Assembly (NCBI GenBank): GCA_964444795.1
Contig: CAYUIQ010000025.1
Coordinates: forward strand, 1 to 52,200
Reading direction: 5' to 3'
DNA: 52,200 bases
DNA from: JABMRP01 sp964444795
GTDB lineage: Bacteria; Planctomycetota; Planctomycetia; Pirellulales; Thermoguttaceae
The notes below the pieces were generated by a model. That model was not told where the DNA came from and ran no database searches. It saw nothing but the letters and a program-made list of their open reading frames with translations. Shown here piece after piece: positions 17,898-25,277 of the stretch. How positions within the stretch are numbered: position 1 is the stretch's first letter; each line of letters begins with the position of its first letter. Made by a program: the position numbers and the translations under genes.

Positions 17898-18680
17898 ATG
17901 AAACGACGTGACTTTTTAGCCGCTTCCTGTTGTGCCGGCGTGGCCCCGTTGACTTCGATGGCCCTGGCCGAGGACGCCGAGAAGGTGGCCGAGAAGGAGT
18001 TTTACGAACTGCGAACCTATCGCCTCGAGGCCGGCGACAAGGCCAAGGCGTTTGCCGACTTTCTCGCCGAAGCGGCCGTTCCGGCGCTGAACCGCATCGG
18101 TATCGGGCCGGTGGGCGTGTTCGGCATGGCCGAGGGCGACGATCCCACCTTGTACGTGCTGCTGCCGCATAAGAACCTGGAATCGGTCGTCACTTCGACG
18201 GCGCGGCTGTTGGATGACAAAGAGTATCTCAAGGCGGGCGCGGCGGTGCTCGACGCGCCGAAGGACGACCCGGCGTTTGTGCGGATCGAAAGTTCGCTCT
18301 CGCTGGCCTTCGACGAGTGTCCGGAAGTGGAAGTGCCCACGAAGAGCGAGTCGCGCGTGTTGCAGCTTCGCATCTACGAGAGCCACAACGCGAAGAAGGC
18401 CAAGGCCAAGGTCGATATGTTTAACGCGGGTGGTGAAATCGCTTTGTTCCGCAAGACGGGCATGCCGCCGGTCTTCTTCGGCGAGACGCTGGTGGGCGAT
18501 AAGTTCCCCAACCTGACCTACATGCTCAGCTTCGAGAATGCCGCCGCACAGGAGGCCGGCTGGAAGGCGTTCCTCGAATCGCCCGAGTGGGCCGCCTTGA
18601 AGAAGATCGAGAAGTACAAGGGTACGGTCTCGAACATTACCAACCTCGTCCTGCGACCGCTGCCGGCTTCGCAGATCTGA
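17898..18680 (+). CDS. NIPSNAP-family protein with Tat-type leader
   Basis: 260 residues. The leader MKRRDFLAASCCAGVAPLTSMALA has an RRDF twin-arginine motif, so the protein is probably exported folded. Two NIPSNAP (dimeric alpha-beta barrel) repeats follow: FYELRTYRLEAGDKAKAF at about 36-53 and LQLRIYESHNAKKAKAKVDMF at about 155-175. The family has no established enzymatic reaction; in Planctomycetes it is common near sugar-oxidation and DUF1080 genes. AAGGAGGA lies at ideal distance from the ATG. Convergent with the M56 gene downstream. Confidence 0.88.
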   Translation: MKRRDFLAASCCAGVAPLTSMALAEDAEKVAEKEFYELRTYRLEAGDKAKAFADFLAEAAVPALNRIGIGPVGVFGMAEGDDPTLYVLLPHKNLESVVTSTARLLDDKEYLKAGAAVLDAPKDDPAFVRIESSLSLAFDECPEVEVPTKSESRVLQLRIYESHNAKKAKAKVDMFNAGGEIALFRKTGMPPVFFGETLVGDKFPNLTYMLSFENAAAQEAGWKAFLESPEWAALKKIEKYKGTVSNITNLVLRPLPASQI

Positions 18681-18694
18681 GACAAGGGTAAAAA

Positions 18695-18722
18695 GCCCCC
18701 TCTCTCAAAGGGAGAGGGGGGG
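18695..18722. terminator. Bidirectional terminator-like hairpin
   Basis: GCCCCCTCTC pairs with GAGAGGGGGG around TCAAAGG in the 64-base gap between the convergent NIPSNAP and M56 genes. AAAAA precedes it on the plus strand, which gives a T tract for the minus-strand transcript. It also belongs to the CCCTCTCCC repeat type seen at 17663. Confidence 0.65.
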
Positions 18723-18744
18723 GCTGTGCCCAGCGATGGTTGCG

Positions 18745-21225
18745 TTACCGCTCGCGCTTGCTGAGTTCCTGGATCTGCTCGCGCATTTCGTTCATCTGCC
18801 GCTGCATCTGGCCCATTTGCTCCTGCATCTGGCGGAGCACGTGTTCCAGTTGCGGCGGCCCGTCCGGTCGCGGTTGATCGCGGCGGGGTTGATCCCGACG
18901 CGGTTGATCTGCACCACCATGGATCATCCGTTCGGCCTGCCGCATGATGCTCTCGGCCGCGTCGTGCATGCCGGCCGCTCGCAGATTCTCGGCAGCCGCC
19001 CGCATGTGATGGATACGACGTTCTAACTCCTCGTTGACCTGCGGGCGTTCTTCTCGCCCTTCCCGCTCGCCGCGCTCGAGGAATTGAATGATCTCGCGAG
19101 CCTGACGTTCCAGTTGCTCGGCCTTTTCGCGTTGGCCCGCCTCGGCCGCTTGTCCGATTGCCTGGCGCAACTCGTGCAGCCGATGCTCCAATCGTTCGCG
19201 GTCGGGCCGCTGGTGATCGGGCTGCTCGCGATCGGGCTGCTCGCCTTGGAGTCGGCGGTGAATCTGCCCAAGTCGCTCGTTGATGCCGTGGACTTCCTTT
19301 TCGATCTGCTCAAGCGCGCCGTTGATCTCCCGTGCGGCATCGTCCTGACCGTCTCGCAGCCCTTCCCTCTGGCGCCGCAGATGGTTGGCCTTTTCCAGCA
19401 GTTCGGCCCGGTGGCGCGTCAGTTCTTCCGCGTGGCGTTCCATCTCCGCGCGTTCTCGCCGCTCGGCTTCGGCATGTTCTCGCCGCTCGCCTGCTTCGCG
19501 TTCGGCATGCTCGCGGTCGCCGTGTTCCCGATCGCCCTCGCCACGTTCGGCGTGCTCACGTTCACCATGTTCCCGGTCCCGATCGCCCTCGCGTCGTTCA
19601 CCTTCTTCCCGGTCTCGATCACCTTCGCGTCGTTCACGATCGCCCTCGCGTCGTTCACCTTCACCACGTTCGGTGTCTCGATCGCCCTCGCGTCGCTCAC
19701 CTTCTTCGCGTTCGCGTTCGCCGTCGCGTCGTTCGCCTTCTTTACGTTCACCCTCGCGCTGTTCGTCATCGGCCAGGGCGATTTGATCGTCGGCCGCCGG
19801 ATCGTCGGCCGTTGCGTAACCCCAGGTAGCGCCCAACAGGGCCACCACGGCCACGGCCGGCAGCGAGCGTCGCCATGAATTCTTCAGCACGTTCATCGTC
19901 GTTCCTCCTTCAATAGAGACGGCCTGGGGATGTGCCCAAGCGGTACAAGAGATTGCCAAAATCAACAGAAGTACTAGCAGCACGTGTCGTGTCCGCCGCA
20001 CCCTTGCTCGACGTGGCGTTGGACATGGATGGCTCGGCAGACGCAGCAGCCGTTCGACGCGGCGTCCCAGATCGGAGCGGAAGCCTCCTCCGCGAACCGA
20101 CAGCCAGCCGAGCCGCTGAGCGGGCACGAGTTGTCGGCCCAACCGCACGAGACAGTCGGCCAATGCCTCGGGTCCGCCGGGGATCACGCGACTGGCCTCG
20201 TCGGCCGCCGCCTCACCGGTCGCGTGCAATCGGTGCCTTGCCCACCACACCGCCGGATGCCACCAGAGGATCGCACACAACAGATTGGCGCTCAACTGCC
20301 ACGACGGATCGCCCGCGGTGAGATGGGCCAACTCGTGGGCCAGCATCGCATCTTGCTGGTGCCGGTCGAAATCCTCGGCAAACCGTGCCGGCAGTGCGAT
20401 CGTCGGGCGGCGCCGACCGAAAGCGACCGGCGTGGTCAGCCGCCGGGCCTGCACCACGCGGACCGGTCGCCCCAGTCCGAGTCGACCGGCCAATGCCCCC
20501 ACGCGCCGGCAAAGGGCCGCGTCGGCCGGTTCCACTTGGCCCTGGCAAAAGGCACGCAGCCGAAGTTTCGTGCGCAGAAGCCGAGTGAGAACGATCATCG
20601 CACCGGAAATCCACAACAGGCCGGGCCACCAGCGTGGCGCCACTTCGACAGGTGCCACTTCGACGGGCGCCACTTCGACGGGCGCCTGCTCGGTTGCCGG
20701 GCCGATCGACGAAACCGTGGTGGTCGCGGCCGTGGGAGTCGTGATCGGGCGGAAATCAACTTCCTCCTGTTGCCGTTGGGCAGGCCGGATTTCGTCGGAT
20801 ATCAGCTTGGTGTTTTCTTCTTTTGGCGGATCGGGCCACGAAAGTGGCTCCCAGGTGATCGCCGGTTGTGTATCCGCCGGTGGCGAGTGGCCGTCTAGCG
20901 GTTGGGTTTGCTCGTTCTGGTTGCCAACCGAATCCTCGGGTGGATCGACCCGGTGGTCCACGATCAGCGTCGGCACCTCGGCCCGTGCCGGTTCGATCCA
21001 TGTTGCGACCAAATGGACCACGACCGACCCGGCACCGGTCAGTTCGAAGGCGACGAGGGCCCAAACCCCCAAGGCGGCGCTTTGCCAAATCGTCCGCCGC
21101 CAGATGGCCGAGCGCACCGTCCGCCCGGCCAAGAATGCCAAACCCACGATCAGGGCGGTGCCGACCGCCAGCACGATCACCAATTCAATCCACGGCCCGT
21201 GCGTGGGTGTGAAGAAACTTCCCAT
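18745..21225 (-). CDS. M56 (BlaR1-like) peptidase fused to a highly charged coiled-coil region
   Basis: 826 residues in one frame. Residues 1-443 form a BlaR1/MecR1-type sensor protease: two N-terminal helices, a variable linker with APVEVAPVEV repeats, then the zinc site HELAH near residue 296 followed by LLCAILWWHPAVWW, and a helix near 415-430. From Met444 the sequence looks like a second protein: signal peptide (SLPAVAVVALLGATWGYATA), then a long Glu/Arg/Asp repeat stretch (EGERREGDRE type), a coiled coil rich in Gln/Glu/Arg and a Met/Gln-rich end. GAAGGAGG lies nine bases before the Met444 codon (ATG at 19894-19896), so internal initiation or loss of a stop is likely. Together with BlaI 22 bases upstream it forms a repressor/protease switch. 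Confidence 0.82.
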   Translation of the reverse strand: MGSFFTPTHGPWIELVIVLAVGTALIVGLAFLAGRTVRSAIWRRTIWQSAALGVWALVAFELTGAGSVVVHLVATWIEPARAEVPTLIVDHRVDPPEDSVGNQNEQTQPLDGHSPPADTQPAITWEPLSWPDPPKEENTKLISDEIRPAQRQQEEVDFRPITTPTAATTTVSSIGPATEQAPVEVAPVEVAPVEVAPRWWPGLLWISGAMIVLTRLLRTKLRLRAFCQGQVEPADAALCRRVGALAGRLGLGRPVRVVQARRLTTPVAFGRRRPTIALPARFAEDFDRHQQDAMLAHELAHLTAGDPSWQLSANLLCAILWWHPAVWWARHRLHATGEAAADEASRVIPGGPEALADCLVRLGRQLVPAQRLGWLSVRGGGFRSDLGRRVERLLRLPSHPCPTPRRARVRRTRHVLLVLLLILAISCTAWAHPQAVSIEGGTTMNVLKNSWRRSLPAVAVVALLGATWGYATADDPAADDQIALADDEQREGERKEGERRDGEREREEGERREGDRDTERGEGERREGDRERREGDRDREEGERREGDRDREHGEREHAERGEGDREHGDREHAEREAGERREHAEAERRERAEMERHAEELTRHRAELLEKANHLRRQREGLRDGQDDAAREINGALEQIEKEVHGINERLGQIHRRLQGEQPDREQPDHQRPDRERLEHRLHELRQAIGQAAEAGQREKAEQLERQAREIIQFLERGEREGREERPQVNEELERRIHHMRAAAENLRAAGMHDAAESIMRQAERMIHGGADQPRRDQPRRDQPRPDGPPQLEHVLRQMQEQMGQMQRQMNEMREQIQELSKRER
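19470..19770. repeat. Degenerate tandem repeat encoding Glu/Arg/Asp-rich segment
   Basis: The minus-strand sequence consists of imperfect short units such as GAGGGCGATCG and GAACGACGCGAGG, coding for EGDRE, EGERRE and EHGERE variants. The antisense strand is open over the same stretch only because of this composition. Such runs arise by slippage. Confidence 0.75.
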
Positions 21226-21247
21226 GACCCATCGAAGCTCCCGGTCG

Positions 21248-21628
21248 TCAGTGTTGCTTACGTTCTTGGATCATCCGTTCCAGTCGATCGAGTTCCTGGG
21301 GCCCGACCTCTCGGGTTTGCAGCAGATGGCTCACCGTGTCGGCCAAACTTCCCTCGAACAGACGGTCGACCAGATCGTCGGCCATGCTCTGGGTCACCTC
21401 ACGGGCCGGAACCGCCGCCTGGTAAATGAAGCGGCGCTGCTCTTGGCGATGCCGCACCAAGAAGCGGTCCTCCATCTTCCGCAGCATCGTTGCCACGGTC
21501 GTGTAGGCAAGCCGCTCGGTGCCAAGCTGCTCGTGGACCTCCGCCACACTGGCCGAACCGACCTGCCAAAGCACCTTCATGATCTGAAGCTGCAGGTCGC
21601 CCAGCCGATATGTCCGATCGCTTGCCAT
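21248..21628 (-). CDS. BlaI/MecI/CopY-family transcriptional repressor
   Basis: 126 residues from the ATG at 21626-21628, preceded by GGAGGGA 11 bases away. An earlier in-frame ATG (21650-21652) lies three bases from the operator and has no ribosome-binding site, so it was not used. Winged-helix domain about 5-75 (YRLGDLQLQIMKVLWQVGSASVAEVHEQL, then AYTTVATMLRKMEDRFLV), dimerisation helices after about 90 including a DDLVDRLFEGS motif. In this family a membrane M56 protease encoded next door cleaves or inactivates the repressor on a signal. It probably represses its own promoter at 21668-21696. Targets beyond the pair are unknown; no beta-lactamase is nearby. Confidence 0.93.
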   Translation of the reverse strand: MASDRTYRLGDLQLQIMKVLWQVGSASVAEVHEQLGTERLAYTTVATMLRKMEDRFLVRHRQEQRRFIYQAAVPAREVTQSMADDLVDRLFEGSLADTVSHLLQTREVGPQELDRLERMIQERKQH

Positions 21629-21655
21629 GAGAAGATCGCTCCCTCCGCTCATTCA

Positions 21656-21696
21656 ACTACCGCGGTAATACTACCAAGGTAGTTTGCTTGTGTCAA
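21656..21696 (-). promoter_or_regulatory. BlaI-type promoter and double operator
   Basis: A near-ideal promoter: TTGACA (21691-21696), 17-nt spacer, TAGTAT (21668-21673) on the minus strand. Two dyads overlap it: ACTACCAAGGTAGT (21670-21683, perfect palindrome) covers the spacer and -10, and ACTACCGCGGTAAT (21656-21669) covers the likely start site. ACTACC half-sites match the TACTACA-type operators of BlaI/MecI/CopY. Autorepression follows directly from this geometry, by inference from the family. Confidence 0.85.
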
Positions 21697-21749
21697 CCCC
21701 CTCGGTAGGGGTGATCTGGCAAACCTTGCGGGCAAGTGCCGCCCGAACT

Positions 21750-22397
21750 CTATCTCTCGAACTGCGGATAGAGAGCACGCAAGTCGAGGGTTGCCCAGCA
21801 CGCTCTGGAGAGATGGCTTCCGTGTGGTGGAAATCCGGCCTGAAGCACACGAAGACCGCGGAGGTCAAGAAACTCAACCGCGGGGACGAAGTCACTGTCT
21901 GCCGATGCCAAGATCGCGACATCGTAGGCCCCTTCCCATGCCAGTCTAATCATGTCGGTCGCAATGGCAGTATCAACGCCTTTTTCGGTGGTGCCCGCCA
22001 TATCGGCGTTGCAGGAGGGGCAAGAACTGAGCGGTATGTGGCACGCTGGGCATTTCGGGGGATTCTTCGGCCGACGCTCGAAACACTTGACTTGAATACC
22101 GGGCTGCCGGTCGAGCCAGTTAGTTGCCCAATTACGGTATTTCCGTCCTTCATCGGTTCTCGGATTGTACGAGGTGAAGACGATGGTTCCTTCGTATCGA
22201 TACTCCGGGCTGCCCAACAACCGGACCGCATCGGCAACAAGAACGCTCGGGAGTTTCAGCCAATCGACCTTGAAGTTCGGATTCTGTGCCTCCTCGTTCA
22301 AAGTCAGTTGGAAATTCCAGAAGTCGATGAAAAGACGGATCTTGAGGGGCCCAGAGGATGCCACATGGGCCGGGGGAATTTCAGGGGGAATGCTCAT
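21750..22397 (-). CDS. NYN-domain (PIN-like) protein with internal zinc knuckle
   Basis: 215 residues. The NYN fold (LabA/DUF88, PIN-related) is shown by FIDFWN (Asp25, Asn28), EKGVDTAIATDM (Asp142) and ASADSDFVPAVEFL (Asp167, Asp169), the acidic residues expected to bind a divalent metal for RNA cleavage. Between them lies a four-Cys motif CPAC-x6-CPSC (Cys116, 119, 126, 129) that probably binds zinc and may recognise RNA. No signal peptide. GAGG lies ten bases before the ATG. A strong terminator (22451-22488) separates the gene from an upstream promoter on the same strand, so expression may depend on read-through. Ribonuclease activity is inferred. Confidence 0.82.
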   Translation of the reverse strand: MSIPPEIPPAHVASSGPLKIRLFIDFWNFQLTLNEEAQNPNFKVDWLKLPSVLVADAVRLLGSPEYRYEGTIVFTSYNPRTDEGRKYRNWATNWLDRQPGIQVKCFERRPKNPPKCPACHIPLSSCPSCNADMAGTTEKGVDTAIATDMIRLAWEGAYDVAILASADSDFVPAVEFLDLRGLRVLQAGFPPHGSHLSRACWATLDLRALYPQFER

Positions 22398-22450
22398 CCA
22401 AGATACCTCGCGGGAAGAAAGCCTGGCCCGGCACGAGTTGGGGAGGACAA

Positions 22451-22488
22451 GAAAAATACAGGGGGTTTGCCTTTCGACAAACCCCCTG
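22451..22488 (-). terminator. Intrinsic terminator upstream of the NYN gene
   Basis: Perfect 11-bp stem CAGGGGGTTTG / CAAACCCCCTG (22459-22469 and 22478-22488) with an 8-nt loop, followed on the minus strand by TATTTTTC. It would end a transcript from the promoter at 22621-22649 after about 160 nt, 54 bases before the NYN start codon. Confidence 0.85.
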
Positions 22489-22614
22489 GGGCTTTAATGA
22501 TCGGCAGTCTCCTTCAGCGTTTCCACCGTCAGATCCACCGATGAGCTAATTTCAAAGTACTGCGTCACCAGTTATCGACAGGCAACGGAGAAAAGTCAAA
22601 CCTCTTCAAACGCT
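22452..22614 (-). ncRNA. Putative small RNA or leader transcript
   Basis: Defined by a consensus promoter and the strong terminator at its end, giving about 160 nt. ATCGG and CCGAT inside it can pair around a region of about 35 nt. It does not match SRP RNA, 6S, tmRNA or a known riboswitch that I can recognise. It could be an independent sRNA or an attenuator leader for the NYN gene. Transcription itself is inferred. Confidence 0.45.
22494..22568 (-). CDS. Possible 24-residue peptide, hypothetical
   Basis: A GTG-initiated frame reading MTQYFEISSSVDLTVETLKE and ending ETADH, with TAA just before the terminator stem. Codon choice looks protein-like. Its GTG overlaps the TGA of a preceding 18-residue frame (22565-22621; TTG start, ends LPVDNW) in a GTGA arrangement. 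A GGGGAGGA site lies nine bases before that TTG. Either two coupled peptides, or one small protein of about 43 residues with a one-base frameshift. The -10 box overlaps the start of the first frame, so the peptide reading and the promoter reading compete. Function unknown. Confidence 0.3.
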   Translation of the reverse strand: MTQYFEISSSVDLTVETLKETADH

Positions 22615-22620
22615 CCTGCA

Positions 22621-22649
22621 ATTGTACCGGTTCCTCCCCTCTACGTCAA
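22621..22649 (-). promoter_or_regulatory. Consensus promoter of the short unit before the NYN gene
   Basis: TTGACG (22644-22649), exactly 17 nt, TACAAT (22621-22626), reading on the minus strand. Expected start near 22614. Confidence 0.65.
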
Positions 22650-22860
22650 ATACTACTTTCTAAACCCCCTTCTGTCCAACGCCCCGCTCCGCTTTTACGC
22701 TCTGGCCTTTGGCCTTCGGACGGATACAATACAACCGAACATCTCATCCATGAAGATTAAGGCACCCCCCGCCAGAACCGAGATGGCCAGATGGCCTCTA
22801 CTTCAACTTCCCCCCACTCAGTTGCGAACTGGAGCATCTCGCAGGGAGATAACATCGCCA

Positions 22861-23802
22861 ATGCCCGACAGCACGCCAATCGACTCGTTGCGATGGAAAA
22901 AATTCCCCGTGTTGGACGACGGGTTCGTCTGCCTAGTCGACGTGATGGGGGACGACCATTCGGTGGTTCAGGCGGCTCGGGTGAGCTACGGGCAGGGCAC
23001 GCGGCACACGTCGGACGATCGCGGGTTGATCCGCTACCTGATGCGGCACCGTCATACAACGCCGCTGGAAATGGCCGAGGTGAAGCTGCTGGTTCGCGTG
23101 CCGATGGATTGCTGGCGGCAATGGATCCGGCATCGCACGGCTTCGGTCAACGAATACAGCACGCGTTACTCGATCGCCATCGACGTCGCGCAAACGACCC
23201 CGCCCGACGGTTGGCGCGAGCAAGCCGCCGGCAATCGGCAGGGGAGCGGGGGGTTCGCCGATCCGCAAACCGGTGCCGGGTTGTCGGCCGCCGAAATCGA
23301 GTTGCAGGACGAGGCGCGACGGGTCTATCGCCGGCGGCTTGATCAGGGAATCGCCCGGGAGCAAGCCCGAAAGGATCTCCCCCTTTCCACCTACACCGAG
23401 GCCTACTGGAAGATCGATCTGCACAACCTGTTGCACTTTCTCGCATTGCGCATGGCCACGGCCGCACAGTGGGAGATTCGCCAGTACGCGCTCGTGATCG
23501 GCCGGGAGATCGTCGGGCCGCTGTTTCCCCTCGTTTGGGAAGCGTTTCAAGATTATCGCGTCGGAGGGGTGTACTTGACCCGGTTGGACCAGCAGGTGAT
23601 AACCCGGCTGACGGCGGCCGGACGGATACCGGCGGGCGAGGAAGAGTTTCTTGCCGCGGGCGATCCCGAGTGGGCCGGCCTGAAACGCTGCCGCGAACGC
23701 GACGAATGCCGCGAGAAGCTCGTCCGGTTGGGTGTCGTGGCCGCGTCGTCCGATGTCTTGTCGACTCAATCCGCAACGGGCTCGAAGTCAACCGCCAAGT
23801 GA
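22861..23802 (+). CDS. thyX: Flavin-dependent thymidylate synthase ThyX
   Basis: 313 residues from the ATG at 22861, chosen for the SD CAGGGAGA and because family homology starts shortly after; the frame is open further upstream to 22750. It makes dTMP from dUMP using methylenetetrahydrofolate, FAD and NADPH. The signature RHRTASVNEYSTRY at residues 90-103 matches RHRxxSxNExSxRY, and YRRRLDQGIAREQARKDLP contains the conserved dUMP-binding Arg region. DLHNLLHFLALRM is also typical. A C-terminal extension after about residue 260 is longer than in the shortest ThyX proteins. The next gene starts seven bases after the stop, implying co-transcription. Confidence 0.96.
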   Translation: MPDSTPIDSLRWKKFPVLDDGFVCLVDVMGDDHSVVQAARVSYGQGTRHTSDDRGLIRYLMRHRHTTPLEMAEVKLLVRVPMDCWRQWIRHRTASVNEYSTRYSIAIDVAQTTPPDGWREQAAGNRQGSGGFADPQTGAGLSAAEIELQDEARRVYRRRLDQGIAREQARKDLPLSTYTEAYWKIDLHNLLHFLALRMATAAQWEIRQYALVIGREIVGPLFPLVWEAFQDYRVGGVYLTRLDQQVITRLTAAGRIPAGEEEFLAAGDPEWAGLKRCRERDECREKLVRLGVVAASSDVLSTQSATGSKSTAK

Positions 23803-23809
23803 GGTCGTC

Positions 23810-24208
23810 ATGCCCAACGAAGATCCACGCGGTGAGGAATTGCTGGAGTTAAACCAGCGTCTTTTGGACAGCATCGCCGAAGGAGACTGGCAGACGTACG
23901 TCGAGTTGTGTGATCCGACGCTGTCGGCCTTCGAGCCGGAGGCACGCGGGCAGCTCGTCGAGGGGATGGACTTCCATCGCTTCTATTTCGAGCTTGGCGG
24001 GATCGACGGACCCCACAACACGACCATGGCTTCAGTGAAAGTCCGCCTGCTCGGCGACGACGCGGCCGTGGTCACCTGCCAACGACTCCTGCAGCGGCTG
24101 GACGACGACGGCAAGCCGGTCACCCTCGGCTGGGAAGAAACCCGCGTTTGGCAGCGTCAAGCGGGTGCCTGGCGCCACGTCCACTTTCACCGTTCGGCCA
24201 ATGCATGA
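23810..24208 (+). CDS. CaMKII-association-domain (SnoaL/NTF2-like) protein
   Basis: 132 residues. The alpha+beta-barrel of the NTF2 superfamily is indicated by LLELNQRLLDSIAEGDWQTY, then DPTLSAFEPEA, and the end RVWQRQAGAWRHVHFHRS; the VHFHRS close is characteristic of the calcium/calmodulin-dependent kinase association domain found as a stand-alone protein in bacteria. No catalytic function is established for such proteins; they usually oligomerise. It starts seven bases after thyX with TGAGG as a weak SD. Its last 22 bases overlap the 3' end of the convergent rhomboid frame. Confidence 0.82.
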   Translation: MPNEDPRGEELLELNQRLLDSIAEGDWQTYVELCDPTLSAFEPEARGQLVEGMDFHRFYFELGGIDGPHNTTMASVKVRLLGDDAAVVTCQRLLQRLDDDGKPVTLGWEETRVWQRQAGAWRHVHFHRSANA

Positions 24209-25080
24209 ATGCCTGGTGGTGTACGATGGCCCTCCGCGGCCGTCGCTTCGGGAGATTCTCGACGGCCTCGGAGGGCCATCGTACAATCAAGTAAGGCCGT
24301 CTCATGCCGGGCCTTGTCCACGTGTTCCACGCGAACCCGCCCTCGGCGATGGTGCTCGTACCCGGGATAACCGGGGCAGTAGATCAGCGTGGACAACACC
24401 AGCGACGAAGCGAAGCACGACAACGGTATCCAGCGCAGGCGGCGGCGAACGTCGAAAATGGCCAGCCCGTAGAGTACGCCGAAGAGGCACCCGACACCGT
24501 GGGCGATGTTGTCGATCGGCAGAGCACCGCCGCGGGTCAACACGATGCAGAGGAAAAACCAGCCAACAAAGAGCCACACGGTCATGTCGGTGCAGACTGC
24601 GTATAGCTCGTGCTTCCAGCGCCGCCCGATCCACAGCAACCCAAACAGGCCGTACCCCACGCCGGAAAAGCCCACGCTACCCACCTGGGCACTCAGCGGC
24701 GTGTCGAGATTGTTGTAGATAAAGCCGGGCAGCATCGACACATATGCCAGCAGAACGATCAATCCCAGAAAGCGAGCGGAACGAAACCGAGGCTCCAATG
24801 CACTGCCGAAAATGACCAGCCAGTAGGTATTGAATCCGGCGTGCAAGAAGTCGGCGTGCAGCAGGGTGGTGGTGAACGGGCGCCACAGTTCGCCGGCCCA
24901 AATCGTCGAGAGCATACCCAGCTTCATGTCCGTGGCGTAGAACTCGCGCCGGGGCGGATCGAAAGTACATACGACTTCCAGGGCCACGATCACGGCCGCC
25001 AATATCAACGTGACCGGAGTGCGGCGAAAGTTAATTTCGGGAACTAGGATTATCTGGGGGCCTTGCAATGCCAAAGTCAT
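24187..25080 (-). CDS. Rhomboid-family intramembrane serine protease
   Basis: About 297 residues from the ATG at 25078-25080; the frame is open to a TTG at 25138-25140, and neither start has a clear SD. At least six hydrophobic helices. The catalytic serine lies in GFSGVGYG (Ser139) and the histidine in NIAHGVGCLFG (His194), the usual dyad; HADFLHAGFN is the conserved L1/helix-2 region. It cleaves membrane proteins within the bilayer; substrate unknown. The last about 30 codons (CTMALRGRR to EGHRTP) are encoded by the REP palindrome at 24220-24285, so insertion of the repeat probably replaced the original stop and extended the tail. Confidence 0.88.
   Translation of the reverse strand: MTLALQGPQIILVPEINFRRTPVTLILAAVIVALEVVCTFDPPRREFYATDMKLGMLSTIWAGELWRPFTTTLLHADFLHAGFNTYWLVIFGSALEPRFRSARFLGLIVLLAYVSMLPGFIYNNLDTPLSAQVGSVGFSGVGYGLFGLLWIGRRWKHELYAVCTDMTVWLFVGWFFLCIVLTRGGALPIDNIAHGVGCLFGVLYGLAIFDVRRRLRWIPLSCFASSLVLSTLIYCPGYPGYEHHRRGRVRVEHVDKARHETALLDCTMALRGRRESPEATAAEGHRTPPGIHALAER
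24220..24285. repeat. REP-like palindrome (family 1, copy 2) inside the rhomboid 3' end
   Basis: Arms 24220-24245 and 24260-24285, 26 bases each with one mismatch (CTCCGCGG against CCTCGGAG), around a 14-nt loop starting CTTCG and ending TTCT like copy 1. The right arm is identical to that of the copy next to the RAYT gene. Confidence 0.9.
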
Positions 25081-25277
25081 CTCGGGGGTATGGGGCGTGT
25101 TAAACGGCGTTAGATAAGCCCCACTGTAGCGAAAAGCCAAGGGAAATCAATCGATCATCTCCCCGATGGTGAGTCGGTCTAGGCCCCCAGCAGGCCGCGC
25201 CGTATAATCGACCGCCAACACGCGGCTGGCGCTGGCCGAACGGTTTCGGCAAGTTCGCGGCCACAAGGAGGTGTCCG

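Larger units (their letters stand above)
22398..22860. other. Intergenic region with a short minus-strand transcription unit
   Basis: 463 bases between the divergent NYN and thyX genes. The minus strand holds a full promoter (22621-22649), two tiny overlapping frames (22494-22621) and a strong intrinsic terminator (22451-22488). For thyX there is a possible -10 TACAAT at 22725-22730 without a good -35. Nothing else was seen. Confidence 0.6.

Noticed and set aside
19084..19878. Very hydrophobic 264-codon frame antisense to the charged repeat of the M56 fusion
   Set aside because: It looks like a membrane protein only because complementing Glu/Arg codons gives Leu/Phe/Ser/Ala runs; no SD and the repeat explains the openness.
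21628..21652. BlaI starting at the upstream ATG (21652)
   Set aside because: That ATG has no SD and lies at the transcription start; the ATG at 21628 has GGAGGGA and fits the family N-terminus.
22400..22620. tRNA, tmRNA, 6S or SRP RNA gene
   Set aside because: No cloverleaf, CCA end, tag peptide, long helix with central bulge or SRP tetraloop motif could be found.
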